A stretch of 64,000 bases of DNA from Chrysaora quinquecirrha (Eukaryota > Cnidaria > Scyphozoa > Semaeostomeae > Pelagiidae), in NCBI GenBank assembly GCA_014526335.1, contig JACTAT010000128.1:185227-249226 (forward strand), in the 5' to 3' direction. The notes below the pieces were generated by a model. The model saw nothing but the letters and a program-made list of their open reading frames with translations. It was not told the DNA's origin and did not search any database. The position numbers and the translations under genes are program-made. Each line of letters starts with the position of its first letter. The first letter of the stretch is position 1. This document shows positions 34,308-45,900 of the stretch, one piece after another.

Positions 34308-36075
34308 GAGTAATACCCAAAGATAAAGATATAACGCAATGACAGCAGCATCCAGTTGTAGCAACGACGATTGAAGAGTAATACCCAAAGATTAAGATAT
34401 AAGGCAATGACAGCAGCATCCAGTTGTAGCAATGACGATTGAAGAGTAATACCCAAAGATAAAGATATAACGCAATGACAGCAGCATCCAGTTGTAGCAA
34501 TGACGATTGAAGAGTAATACCCAAAAATAAAGATATAATGCAATGACAGCAGCATCCAGTTGTAGCAACGACGATTGAAGAGTAATACCCAAAGATAAAG
34601 ATATAAGGCAATGACAGCAGCATCCAGTTGTAGCAATGACGATTGAAGAGTAATACCCAAAGATAAAGATATAATGCAATGACAGCAGCATCCAGTTGTA
34701 GCAATGACGATTGAAGAGTAATACCCAAAGATAAAGATATAATGCAATGACAGCAGCATCCAGTTGTAGCAATGACGATTGAAGAGTAATACCCAAAGAT
34801 AAAGATATAAGGCAATGACAGCAGCATCCAGTTGTAGCAATGAAGATTGAAGAGTAATACCCAAAGATAAAGATATAAGGCAATGACAGCAGCATCCAGT
34901 TGTAGCAATGACGATTGAAGAGTAATACCCAAAGATAAAGATATAATACAATGACAGCAGCAACCAGTTGTAGCAATGACGATTGAAGAGTAATACCCAA
35001 AGATAAAGATATAATGCAATGACAGCAGCATCCAGTTGTAGCAATGACGATTGAAGAGTAATACCCAAAGATAAAGATATAATGCAATGACAGCAGCAAC
35101 CAGTTGTAGCAATGACGATTGAAGAGTAATACCCAAAGATAAAGATCTAATGCAATGACAGCAGCATCCAGTTGTAGCAATGACGATTGAAGAGTAATAC
35201 CCAAAGATAAAGATATAACGCAATGACAGCAGCATCCAGTTGTAGCAATGACGATTGAAGAGTAATACCCAAAAATAAAGATATAATGCAATGACAGCAG
35301 CATCCAGTTGTAGCAACGACGATTGAAGAGTAATACCCAAAGATAAAGATATAAGGCAATGACAGCAGCATCCAGTTGTAGCAATGACGATTGAAGAGTA
35401 ATACCCAAAGATAAAGATATAATGCAATGACAGCAGCATCCAGTTGTAGCAATGACGATTGAAGAGTAATACCCAAAGATAAAGATATAATGCAATGACA
35501 GCAGCATCCAGTTGTAGCAATGACGATTGAAGAGTAATACCCAAAGATAAAGATATAAGGCAATGACAGCAGCATCCAGTTGTAGCAATGAAGATTGAAG
35601 AGTAATACCCAAAGATAAAGATATAAGGCAATGACAGCAGCATCCAGTTGTAGCAATGACGATTGAAGAGTAATACCCAAAGATAAAGATATAATACAAT
35701 GACAGCAGCAACCAGTTGTAGCAATGACGATTGAAGAGTAATACCCAAAGATAAAGATATAATGCAATGACAGCAGCATCCAGTTGTAGCAATGACGATT
35801 GAAGAGTAATACCCAAAGATAAAGATATAATGCAATGACAGCAGCAACCAGTTGTAGCAATGACGATTGAAGAGTAATACCCAAAGATAAAGATCTAATG
35901 CAATGACAGCAGCATCCAGTTGTAGCAATGACGATTGAAAAGTAATACCCAAAGATAAAGATATAACGCAATGACAGCAGCATCCAGTTGTAGCAATGAC
36001 GATTGAAGAGTAATACCCAAAGATAAAGATATAATGCCATGACAGCAGCGTCCAGTTGTAACACCAGCATCCAGA
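34308..36075. repeat. 68-bp satellite, about 26 copies, in 11-unit higher-order repeats
   Basis: Unit start GAGTAATACCCAAAGATAAA and middle GCAGCATCCAGTTGTAGC recur every 68 bp. Diagnostic variants (AAAAATAAAG at 34523 and 35271; AATGAAGATT; AATACAATG with CAACCAG; AGATCTAATG) recur in the same order 748 bp apart, that is 11 units, so the array is two near-identical higher-order blocks. The minus strand has no stop in any frame through the unit, giving long spurious ORFs (up to 574 codons, hydrophobic repeats) that I do not treat as genes. Confidence 0.92.
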
Positions 36076-36151
36076 TAAAACAAAGATAAGGATAGAGATA
36101 AAAGATAAAGATAGAGAAAAGATAAAGATAAAGATAAGAGAATAAATAAAA
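36076..36151. repeat. GATAAA-rich short repeat
   Basis: AAAGATAAAGATA-type simple sequence bridging the 68-bp satellite and the following minisatellite; probably derived from the end of the 68-bp unit. Confidence 0.6.
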
Positions 36152-39100
36152 GGGTAATGATGGTATAATTCAGCAACAGTTCTTCTTTAGCAGCAACGAC
36201 TTTTATTCAGCAACAGTTCTCCTTCAGCAGCAACGACTTTTATTCAGCAACAGTTCTTCTTCAGCAGCAACGATTAAGGCAAGGGAATGATGGTATAATT
36301 CAGCAAGAGTTTTTCTTCAGCAGCAACGACTTTTATTCAGCAACAGTTCTTCTTCAGCAGCAACGATAAAGACAAGGGAATGATGGTATAATTCAGTAAC
36401 AGTTCTTCTTCAGCAGCAACGACTTTTATTCAGCAACAGTTCTTCTTCAGCAGCAACGATAATAACAAGGCAATGATGGTATAATTCAGCAACAGTTCTT
36501 CTTTAGCAGCAACGACTTTTATTCAGCAACAGTTCTTCTTCAGCAGCAACGATAAAGACAAGGCAATGATGGTATAATTCAGCAACAGTTCTTCTTCAGC
36601 AGCAACGACTTTTATTCAGCAACAGTTCTTCTTCAGCAGCAACGATTAAGGCAAGGGAATGATGGTATAATTCAGCAGCAGTTCTTCTTCAGCAGCAACG
36701 ATAATAACAAGGGAATGATGGTATAATTCAGCAACAGTTGTTCTTCAGCAGCAACGACTTTTATTCAGCAACAGTTCTCCTTCAGCAGCAACGATAAAGA
36801 CAAGGGAATGATGGTATAATTCAGCAACAGTTCTTCTTCAGCAGCAACGACTTTTATTCAGCAACAGTTCTTCTTCAGCAGCAACGATAAAGACAAGGGA
36901 ATGATGGTATAATTCAGCAACAGTTCTTCTTCAGCAGCAACGACTTTTATTCAGCAACAGTTCTTCTTCAGCAGCAACGATAATAACAAGGCAATGATGG
37001 TATAATTCAGCAACAGTTCTTCTTTAGCAGCAACGACTTTTATTCAGCAACAGTTCTTCTTCAGCAGCAACGATAAAGACAAGGCAATGATGGTATAATT
37101 CAGCAACAGTTCTTCTTCAGCAGCAACGACTTTTATTCAGCAACAGTTCTTCTTCAGCAGCAACGATTAAGGCAAGGGAATGATGGTATAATTCAGCAGC
37201 AGTTCTTCTTCAGCAGCAACGATAATAACAATGGAATGATGGTATAATTCAGCAACAGTTGTTCTTCAGCAGCAACGACTTTTATTCAGCAACAGTTCTC
37301 CTTCAGCAGCAACGATAAAGACAAGGGAATGATGGTATAATTCAGCAACAGTTCTTCTTCAGCAGCAACGACTTTTATTCAGCAACAGTTCTTCTTCAGC
37401 AGCAACGATAAAGACAAGGGAATGATGGTATAATTCAGCAACAGTTCTTCTTCAGCAGCAACGACTTTTATTCAGCAACAGTTCTTCTTCAGCAGCAACG
37501 ATAATAACAAGGCAATGATGGTATAATTCAGCAACAGTTGTTCTTCAGCAGCAACGACTTTTATTCAGCAACAGTTCTTCTTCAGCAGCAACGATTAAGG
37601 CAAGGGAATGATGGTATAATTCAGCAGCAGTTTTTCTTCAGCAGCAACGATAATAACAAGGGAATGATGGTATGATTCAGCAACAGTTGTTCTTCAGCAG
37701 CAACGGCTTTTATTCAGCAACAGTTCTCCTTCAGCAGCAACGACTTTTATTCAGCAACAGTTCTTCTTCAGCAGCAACGATAATAACAAGGCAATGATGG
37801 TATAATTCAGCAACAGTTGCTCTTCAGCAGCAACGACTTTTATTCAGCAACAGTTCTTCTTCAGCAGCAACGATTAAGGCAAGGGAATGATGGTATAATT
37901 CAGCAGCAGTTCTTCTTCAGCAGCAACGATAATAACAAGGGAATGATGGTATAATTCAGCAACAGTTGTTCTTCAGCAGCAACGACTTTTATTCAGCAAC
38001 AGTTCTCCTTCAGCAGCAACGATAAAGACAAGGGAATGATGGTATAATTCAGCAACAGTTCTTCTTCAGCAGCAACGACTTTTATTCAGCAACAGTTCTT
38101 CTTCAGCAGCAACGATAAAGACAAGGGAATGATGGTATAATTCAGCAACAGTTCTTCTTCAGCAGCAACGACTTTTATTCAGCAACAGTTCTTCTTCAGC
38201 AGCAACGATAATAACAAGGCAATGATGGTATAATTCAGCAACAGTTCTTCTTCACCAGCAACGACTTTTATTCAGCAACAGTTCTTCTTCAGCAGCAACG
38301 ATAAAGACAAGGCAATGATGGTATAATTCAGCAACAGTTCTTCTTCAGCAGCAACGACTTTTATTCAGCAACAGTTCTCCTTCAGCAGCAACGATAAAGA
38401 CAAGGGAATGATGGTATAATTCAGCAACAGTTCTTCTTCAGCAGCAACGACTTTTATTCAGCAACAGTTCTTCTTCAGCAGCAACGATAAAGACAAGGGA
38501 ATGATGGTATAATTCAGCAACAGTTCTTCTTCAGCAGCAACGATGATTTTATTCAGCAACAGTTCTTCTTCAGCAGCAACGATAATAACAAGGCAATGAT
38601 GGTATAATTCAGCAACAGTTCTTCTTTAGCAGCAACGACTTTTATTCAGCAACAGTTCTTCTTCAGCAGCAACGATAAAGACAAGGCAATGATGGTATAA
38701 TTCAGCAACAGTTCTTCTTCAGCAGCAACGACTTTTATTCAGCAACAGTTCTTCTTCAGCAGCAACGATTAAGGCAAGGGAATGATGGTATAATTCAGCA
38801 GCAGTTCTTCTTCAGCAGCAACGATAATAACAAGGGAATGATGGTATAATTCAGCAACAGTTGTTCTTCAGCAGCAACGACTTTTATTCAGCAACAGTTC
38901 TCCTTCAGCAGCAACGATAAAGACAAGGGAATGATGGTATAATTCAGCAACAGTTCTTCTTCAGCAGCAACGACTTTTATTCAGCAACAGTTCTTCTTCA
39001 GCAGCAACGATAAAGACAAGGGAATGATGGTATAATTCAGCAACAGTTCTTCTTCAGCAGCAACGACTTTTATTCAGCAACAGTTCTTCTTCAGCAGCAA

Positions 39101-42100
39101 CGACTTTTATTCAGCAACAGTTCTTCTTCAGCAGCAACGATAAAGACAAGGCAATGATGGTATAATTCAGCAACAGTTCTTCTTCAGCAGCAACGACTTT
39201 TATTCAGCAACAGTTCTTCTTCAGCAGCAACGATAAAGACAAGGCAATGATGGTATAATTCAGCAACAGTTCTTCTTCAGCAGCAACGACTTTTATTCAG
39301 CAACAGTTCTTCTTCAGCAGCAACGATTAAGGCAAGGGAATGATGGTATAATTCAGCAGCAGTTCTTCTTCAGCAGCAACGATAATAACAAGGGAATGAT
39401 GGTATAATTCAGCAACAGTTGTTCTTCAGCAGCAACGACTTTTATTCAGCAACAGTTCTCCTTCAGCAGCAACGATAAAGACAAGGGAATGATGGTATAA
39501 TTCAGCAACAGTTCTTCTTCAGCAGCAACGACTTTTATTCAGCAACAGTTCTTCTTCAGCAGCAACGATAAAGACAAGGGAATGATGGTATAATTCAGCA
39601 ACAGTTCTTCTTCAGCAGCAACGACTTTTATTCAGCAACAGTTCTTCTTCAGCAGCAACGATAATAACAAGGCAATGATGGTATAATTCAGCAACAGTTG
39701 TTCTTCAGCAGCAACGACTTTTATTCAGCAACAGTTCTTCTTCAGCAGCAACGATTAAGGCAAGGGAATGATGGTATAATTCAGCAGCAGTTTTTCTTCA
39801 GCAGCAACGATAATAACAAGGGAATGATGGTATAATTCAGCAACAGTTGTTCTTCAGCAGCAACGACTTTTATTCAGCAACAGTTCTCCTTCAGCAGCAA
39901 CGATAAAGACAAGGGAATGATGGTATAATTCAGCAACAGTTCTTCTTCAGCAGCAACGACTTTTTTTCAGCAACAGTTCTTCTTCAGCAGCAACGATAAA
40001 GACAAGGCAATGATGGTATAATTCAGCAACAGTTCTTCTTCAGCAGCAACGACTTTTATTCAGCAACAGTTCTTCTTCAGCAGCAACGATTAAGGCAAGG
40101 GAATGATGGTATAATTCAGCAGCAGTTCTTCTTCAGCAGCAACGATAATAACAAGGGAATGATGGTATAATTCAGCAACAGTTGTTCTTTAGCAGCAACG
40201 ACTTTTATTCAGCAACAGTTCTCCTTCAGCAGCAACGATAAAGACAAGGGAATGATGGTATAATTCAGCAACAGTTCTTCTTCAGCAGCAACGACTTTTA
40301 TTCAGCAACAGTTCTTCTTCAGCAGCAACGATAAAGACAAGGGAATGATGGTATAATTCAGCAACAGTTGTTCTTCAGCAGCAACGACTTTTATTCAGCA
40401 ACAGTTCTCCTTCAGCAGCAACGATAAAGACAAGGGAATGATGGTATAATTCAGCAACAGTTCTTCTTTAGCAGCAACGACTTTTATTCAGCAACAGTTC
40501 TTCTTCAGCAGCAACGATAAAGACAAGGGAATGATGGTATAATTCAGCAGCAGTTCTTCTTTAGCAGCAACGATAAAGACAAGGGAATGATGGTATCATT
40601 CAGCAACAGTTCTTCTTCAGCAGCAACGATAAAGACAAGGGAATGATGGTATAATTCAGCAACAGTTCTTCTTCAGCAGCAACAATAAAGACAAGGGAAT
40701 GATGGTATAATTCAGCAAGAGTTCTTCTTCAGCAGCAACGACTTTTATTCAGCAACAGTTCTTCTTCAGCAGCAACGACTTTTATTCAGCAACAGTTCTT
40801 CTTCAGCAGCAACGATAATAACAAGGCAATGATGGTATAATTCAGCAACAGTTCTTCTTTAGCAGCAACGACTTTTATTCAGCAACAGTTCTTCTTCAGC
40901 AGCAACGATAAAGACAAGGGAATGATGGTATAATTCAGCAGCAGTTCTTCTTCAGCAGCAACGATAAAGACAAGGGAATGATGGTATAATTCAGCAACAG
41001 TTGTTCTTCAGCAGCAACGACTTTTATTCAGCAACAGTTCTCCTTCAGCAGCAACGATAAAGACAAGGGAATGATGGTATAATTCAGCAACAGTTCTTCT
41101 TTAGCAGCAACGACTTTTATTCAGCAACAGTTCTTCTTCAGCAGCAACGATAAAGACAAGGGAATGGTGGCATAATTCAGCAGCAGTTCTTCTTCAGCAG
41201 CAACGATAAAGACAAGGGAATGATGGTATAATTCAGCAACAGTTCTTCTTCAGCAGCAACGATAAAGACAAGGGAATGATGGTATAATTCAGCAACAATT
41301 CTTCTTCAGCAGCAACGATAAAGACAAGGGAATGATGGTATAATTCAGCAAGAGTTCTTCTTCAGCAGCAACGACTTTTATTCAGCAACAGTTCTTCTTC
41401 AGCAGCAACGACTTTTATTCAGCAACAGTTCTTCTTCAGCAGCAACGATAATAACAAGGCAATGATGGTATAATTCAGCAACAGTTCTTCTTTAGCAGCA
41501 ACGACTTTTATTCAGCAACAGTTCTTCTTCAGCAGCAACGATAAAGACAAGGGAATGATGGTATAATTCAGCAGCAGTTCTTCTTCAGCAGCAACGATAA
41601 AGACAAGGGAATGATGGTATAATTCAGCAACAGTTCTTCTTCAGCAGCAACGATAAAGACAAGGGAATGATGGTATAATTCAGCAACAGTTCTTCTTTAG
41701 CAGCAACGATAAAGACGAGGGAATGATGGTATAATTCAGCAGCAGTTCTTCTTCAGCAGCAACAATAAAGACAAGGGAATGATGGTATAATTCAGCAACA
41801 GTTCTTCTTCAGCAGCAACGATAAAGACAAGGGAATGATGGTATAATTCAGCAACAGTTCTTCTTCAGCAGCAATGATAAAGACAAGGGAATGATGGTAT
41901 AATTCAGCAACAGTTCTTCTTCAGCAGCAACGATAAAGACAAGGGAATGATGGTATAATTCAGCAGCAGTTCTTCTTCAGCAGCAACGATAAAGACAAGG
42001 GAATGATGGTATAATTCAGCAACAGTTCTTCTTCAGCAGCAACGATAAAGACAAGGGAATGATGGTATAATTCAGCAACAGTTCTTCTTCAGCAGCAACA

Positions 42101-42661
42101 ACTTTTATTCAGCAACAGTTCTTCTTCAGCAGCAACGATAAAGACAAGGGAATGATGGTATAATTCAGCAACAGTTCTTCTTCAGCAGCAACGACTTTTA
42201 TTCAGCAACAGTTCTTCTTCAGCAGCAACGATAAAGACAAGGGAGTGATGGTATAATTCAGCAACAGTTGTTCTTCAGCAGCAACGACTTTTATTCAGCA
42301 ACAGTTCTTCTTCAGCAGCAACGATAAAGACAAGGGAATGATGGTATAATTCAGCAACAGTTCTTCTTTAGCAGCAACGACTTTTATTCAGCAACAGTTC
42401 TTCTTCAGCAGCAAGGATAAAGACAAGGGAATGATGGTATAATTCAGCAGCAGTTCTTCTTCAGCAGCAACGATAAAGACAAGGGAATGATGGTATAATT
42501 CAGCAACACTTCTTCTTCAGCAGCAACGATAAAGACAAGGGAATGATGGTATAATTCAGCACCAGTTCTTCTTCAGCAGCAACGACTTCTATTCAGCAAC
42601 AGTTCTTCTTCAGCAGCAACGACAATAACAAGGCAATGATGGTATAATTCAGCAACAATTT
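36152..42661. repeat. 6.5-kb minisatellite of two interspersed modules (37 and 56 bp)
   Basis: Both modules share the 30-bp stem TTCAGCAACAGTTCTTCTTC + AGCAGCAACG. Module A then adds ACTTTTA (37 bp). Module B adds a GATAAAGACAAGGGAATGATGGTATAA-like tail (56 bp), with tail variants ATAATAACAAGGCAATG and ATTAAGGCAAGG. Early and middle parts follow A-B order in higher-order blocks: for example the GTTGTTC variant recurs 521 bp apart (36731 and 37252), equal to five A and six B modules. After about 40550 runs of B without A are common. No ORF of interest; CAG/CAA-rich. Confidence 0.93.
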
Positions 42662-42764
42662 TTCTTTTGAAATAATGCGTTACTTGAAAAGGATAGGTAG
42701 AAAATATTTGTACTCTATAAATTTATTTCCATGATATTTAATATCTGTAGTAAAGATAGATTAT

Positions 42765-42990
42765 TTATTCCAAATCGAATTCTTGTTTTATTCTTCTTTC
42801 AAAATTGAAACGCCAGTCAGAAAATACAGAGAAATCACGCCAAGATAGATGAACCCACGCATTTCTCTCATATTTGATCTCATCCCAGAACCCGTTGTCT
42901 CCTCCATCTCGTAGAAATCGGCGCAGGCATGGTGTCAACATTGAGGTGGTCATAAAACCCAGTCTTGCTTCATGTCTATTCAGCCAAGCA
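42765..42990 (-). other. Possible alternative last exon of the neighbouring protease gene
   Basis: A protein-like open frame (LRRFLRDGGDNGFWDEIKYE, WVHLSWRDFSVFSDWRFNFE) ending at a TAA at 42765. No acceptor gives phase 0 from the last well-defined upstream exon. An internal donor GT|GTATGAG at about 43080 with the acceptor TGAATAG|ACATG would fit in phase 2. I cannot decide between this ending and the one ending at 42980. Confidence 0.35.
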
Positions 42991-45900
42991 AGAAACCGAT
43001 TAAGTTAAATGATTTTGATACGGTATTTGAGACAACGGCATAATGGAGTCCTGTTCTTACATGATGCCCTTCCTCCTGCATCTCATACACATATCTTCGG
43101 GCGTTGGTCCCAAGGCCAAGAAAAACGTCTTTCGTTCCATAAGACTGTTTAAGAAACTCAAGCTATAAAATAAACAAATATTTCAACAAACCATAGTCAA
43201 TAGAAAAAACGTGTTTTTTTCTATTGACTATGAACAAACAATCTTATCATAGCCATCAGGAAATGCAACGGTTCTGGTTCAAATTTGGATTTGGCCGATA
43301 ACTTAGGCCATTGTTACATTTATTCACAGCAATAAATGGTACAGTAATACGACTCATCAAAATCGAGCACAATGATTAGGTCCAGTTTCGTACAGGCTTG
43401 GATTATTGAAAACTGGGATCAGATTGATTTAGTATTGTTTCCCCATAGGTTTGCGTACTTTGTCATTGTATTATTGTTATCATCATACAAGTACATCCGT
43501 ATCAAAATCATTTAATATAAATTATGCTGGAAGAATTATACGACCATTCATACTTACATCGATTTCAACCATGTGTGGTTGAAATTGCTGAAAATGAATC
43601 GCAAGGCTTTCATCACTTATGTCATCTGTGGAAGAGAACACAACTGTCAGCAAGACATTCACAATGCATTGTAATAACAAGAATGGATAAAGAGACATGT
43701 TATGTTTTAAGCAAGCAAGAGATGGGCAAGCCATTTTTTATTTTGTATTCATGGTAGTAAGATTTGTTAAAAGTGGTTAAAATCAGGACATAAAGTTTTT
43801 AGTAAGAAAGCTTTGCATTGCTAAACTAACCTTCCCATAGATATGGGCTGCTGAGTTCCTTATCTTTGCCATTAACAATACACCAGGCAACGGTCTCTCT
43901 CACATGATCCATGTCGAAAATGGAGAACGTGGGTTGCTTCCTGGATGCCTGCGAAACTAAATAGCAAATAGTAAATGAAACGCAGTGGAAGGTATTTGAA
44001 CCTTGCCCTGGGAAATCTTTCTTCCATTCTGAAAAGTTGACTGCATATTCATACCCATATTTTCTCAAAGCTGCCAACAACAAACATATCTCATGATGGC
44101 GACTGACTGCTAAAGAGTCCAGGACAGTGAAAGTACCAGAACTAACATTAATGGAGGCAACCCACCAATGGTTTCCTTGACACACAGGGAAGAGAATCAA
44201 TTTTTTTCCTTGACAGATTATTTTAGAACGCTGCTTTGCAAAGCTGCGATCAGTTGGCTTAAGAAGCCTTACTGTCAAAAGAGGATCAACTGCAAAAACA
44301 TCATCGTAATTGATGTTAATAGCTTGACAAACAGCAGCTATTACACTGTCATTTATATGATTCGTGCCGTTAAGAGTTCTGATATCACCAGCTGTAACAT
44401 GTTTAAACACATTTGATATCTCTTGCAGGTTATCAACTTGTGAATCAGGCTTGGTGATATCATATACAGTATACGAATTCTTAGGTTCAGATTGAGATTC
44501 CAGGTCATCAATCAAGGTAATACATTTTGGAGTAAATTTATATATTCCAAGCATGCTGTTATATACAAGCTGCCAAAGATAAATTAAAGCATCAGATCCT
44601 TCGTACAATAGTGGCCCGTTTAGGCTATCTAATAGGATCAAATGTTTCTCCAGAAAAAGAAGAGAAATAAAATGGTCTGAGGCATTGTTCATCAAAACTC
44701 TATCACCAGGATTAATGCCAAGTGATTTTAATAGAGAGCTGAACATGACTGCTGGCTCACTCGAAACATGATCAGGGTTTGGATGCTTAAAGAAAGAATG
44801 CAGTTCATTGCTTAACGACGAGTAATCGTAACCAGCATTAATGGCAGCATTCAGCAATACATCGATGTTGTAATCACCAGTATCTGACCGACATTTTTCA
44901 AGCTCGTTGGTAAGGTCCTGGTGTAGAGCCTGCTCAAGCCATATCGTATCAGCTATGGCGTTAACCGATTCAGGCTTGAAGTCTGCAGATTGCGGAAGTT
45001 TGATAAAAAATTCCAAGTTTGTATAACAAGTTGGTTGACATAAAATTTTTTGAATAAATCTAATTTAGAGATTTTGATTAAAGTTTTTCGAAATATAGAA
45101 TACTTCTAATTGATCAAACACCATTTTCATACTCTAACAGCTTTCTTTAAGTTTCCCGGGCAATATTTTTTCGAGTTTGCCCATTGCGGAAAGGTGCCTG
45201 GGCCTAGCTTCATTGAGCAAAATTTTCAAGTATTTTGGATGTTTTACACAAAGTATCACTGTCGAGCCTCGATTTCGATTAGATCTATGTTCTCGAATCT
45301 CCCTGTTCTAAGTCAATATGGCGACCTCCACATGCATCTTTTAAAATTTTTATCTAGCTACAATTTTGTATTTTTCTCATTTTTTTGTGAGAAGAAGCGT
45401 GAAGTCAGTAAGTTTGCAATGTTGGCAGAGTAAACATGCCTATAATAGCTATTTTGCATTTATGTAACCTTTACCAATTATATATACCGTATGTATTAAA
45501 ATTGGAAAACCATAATTTTTAGGCTAGGAAATTAGGCCTTGGAACCTCTCTCATATAATAGTGATGCTTGAAAAAATTTATCAGGGAACCACAGAACAAT
45601 ACTAGTAGAAACAAATAATAAGAAATTTTGATTCACATTGATGTAGCTATTGTCTGTAGTTGAACTTTGTTCTTATAAAAAAAAAACGTGTATCATTATA
45701 TTGTAATTAAAAGTTTGAATTGAAATGAAATGAATGAAGAAACAGAGGAAAAGGTTAGAAAAGGATTTTCTTGGGTGCCCACTTAATTTCAATTTCTAAA
45801 TAGATAGTAATGATTCAAAAAGTTTTATTTTTACACATTTTAAATAGATAAATTCATAAAAATAATTGAGAAAAAAGGTTTTTTAAACTTCTAAAAAATT

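Noticed and set aside
34217..36070. Very long minus-strand ORFs (up to 574 codons) of hydrophobic repeats
   Set aside because: They follow exactly the 68-bp satellite in all three frames; no start context, conservation or flanking gene signals.
36152..42661. CRISPR-like look (regular short repeats with varying tails)
   Set aside because: Tails are a few recurring variants, not unique spacers, and the context is eukaryotic; it is a minisatellite.
45001..45016. Protease gene starting at 45016
   Set aside because: The codon there is TTG, not ATG; a good acceptor at 44983-44984 and two upstream exons fit better.
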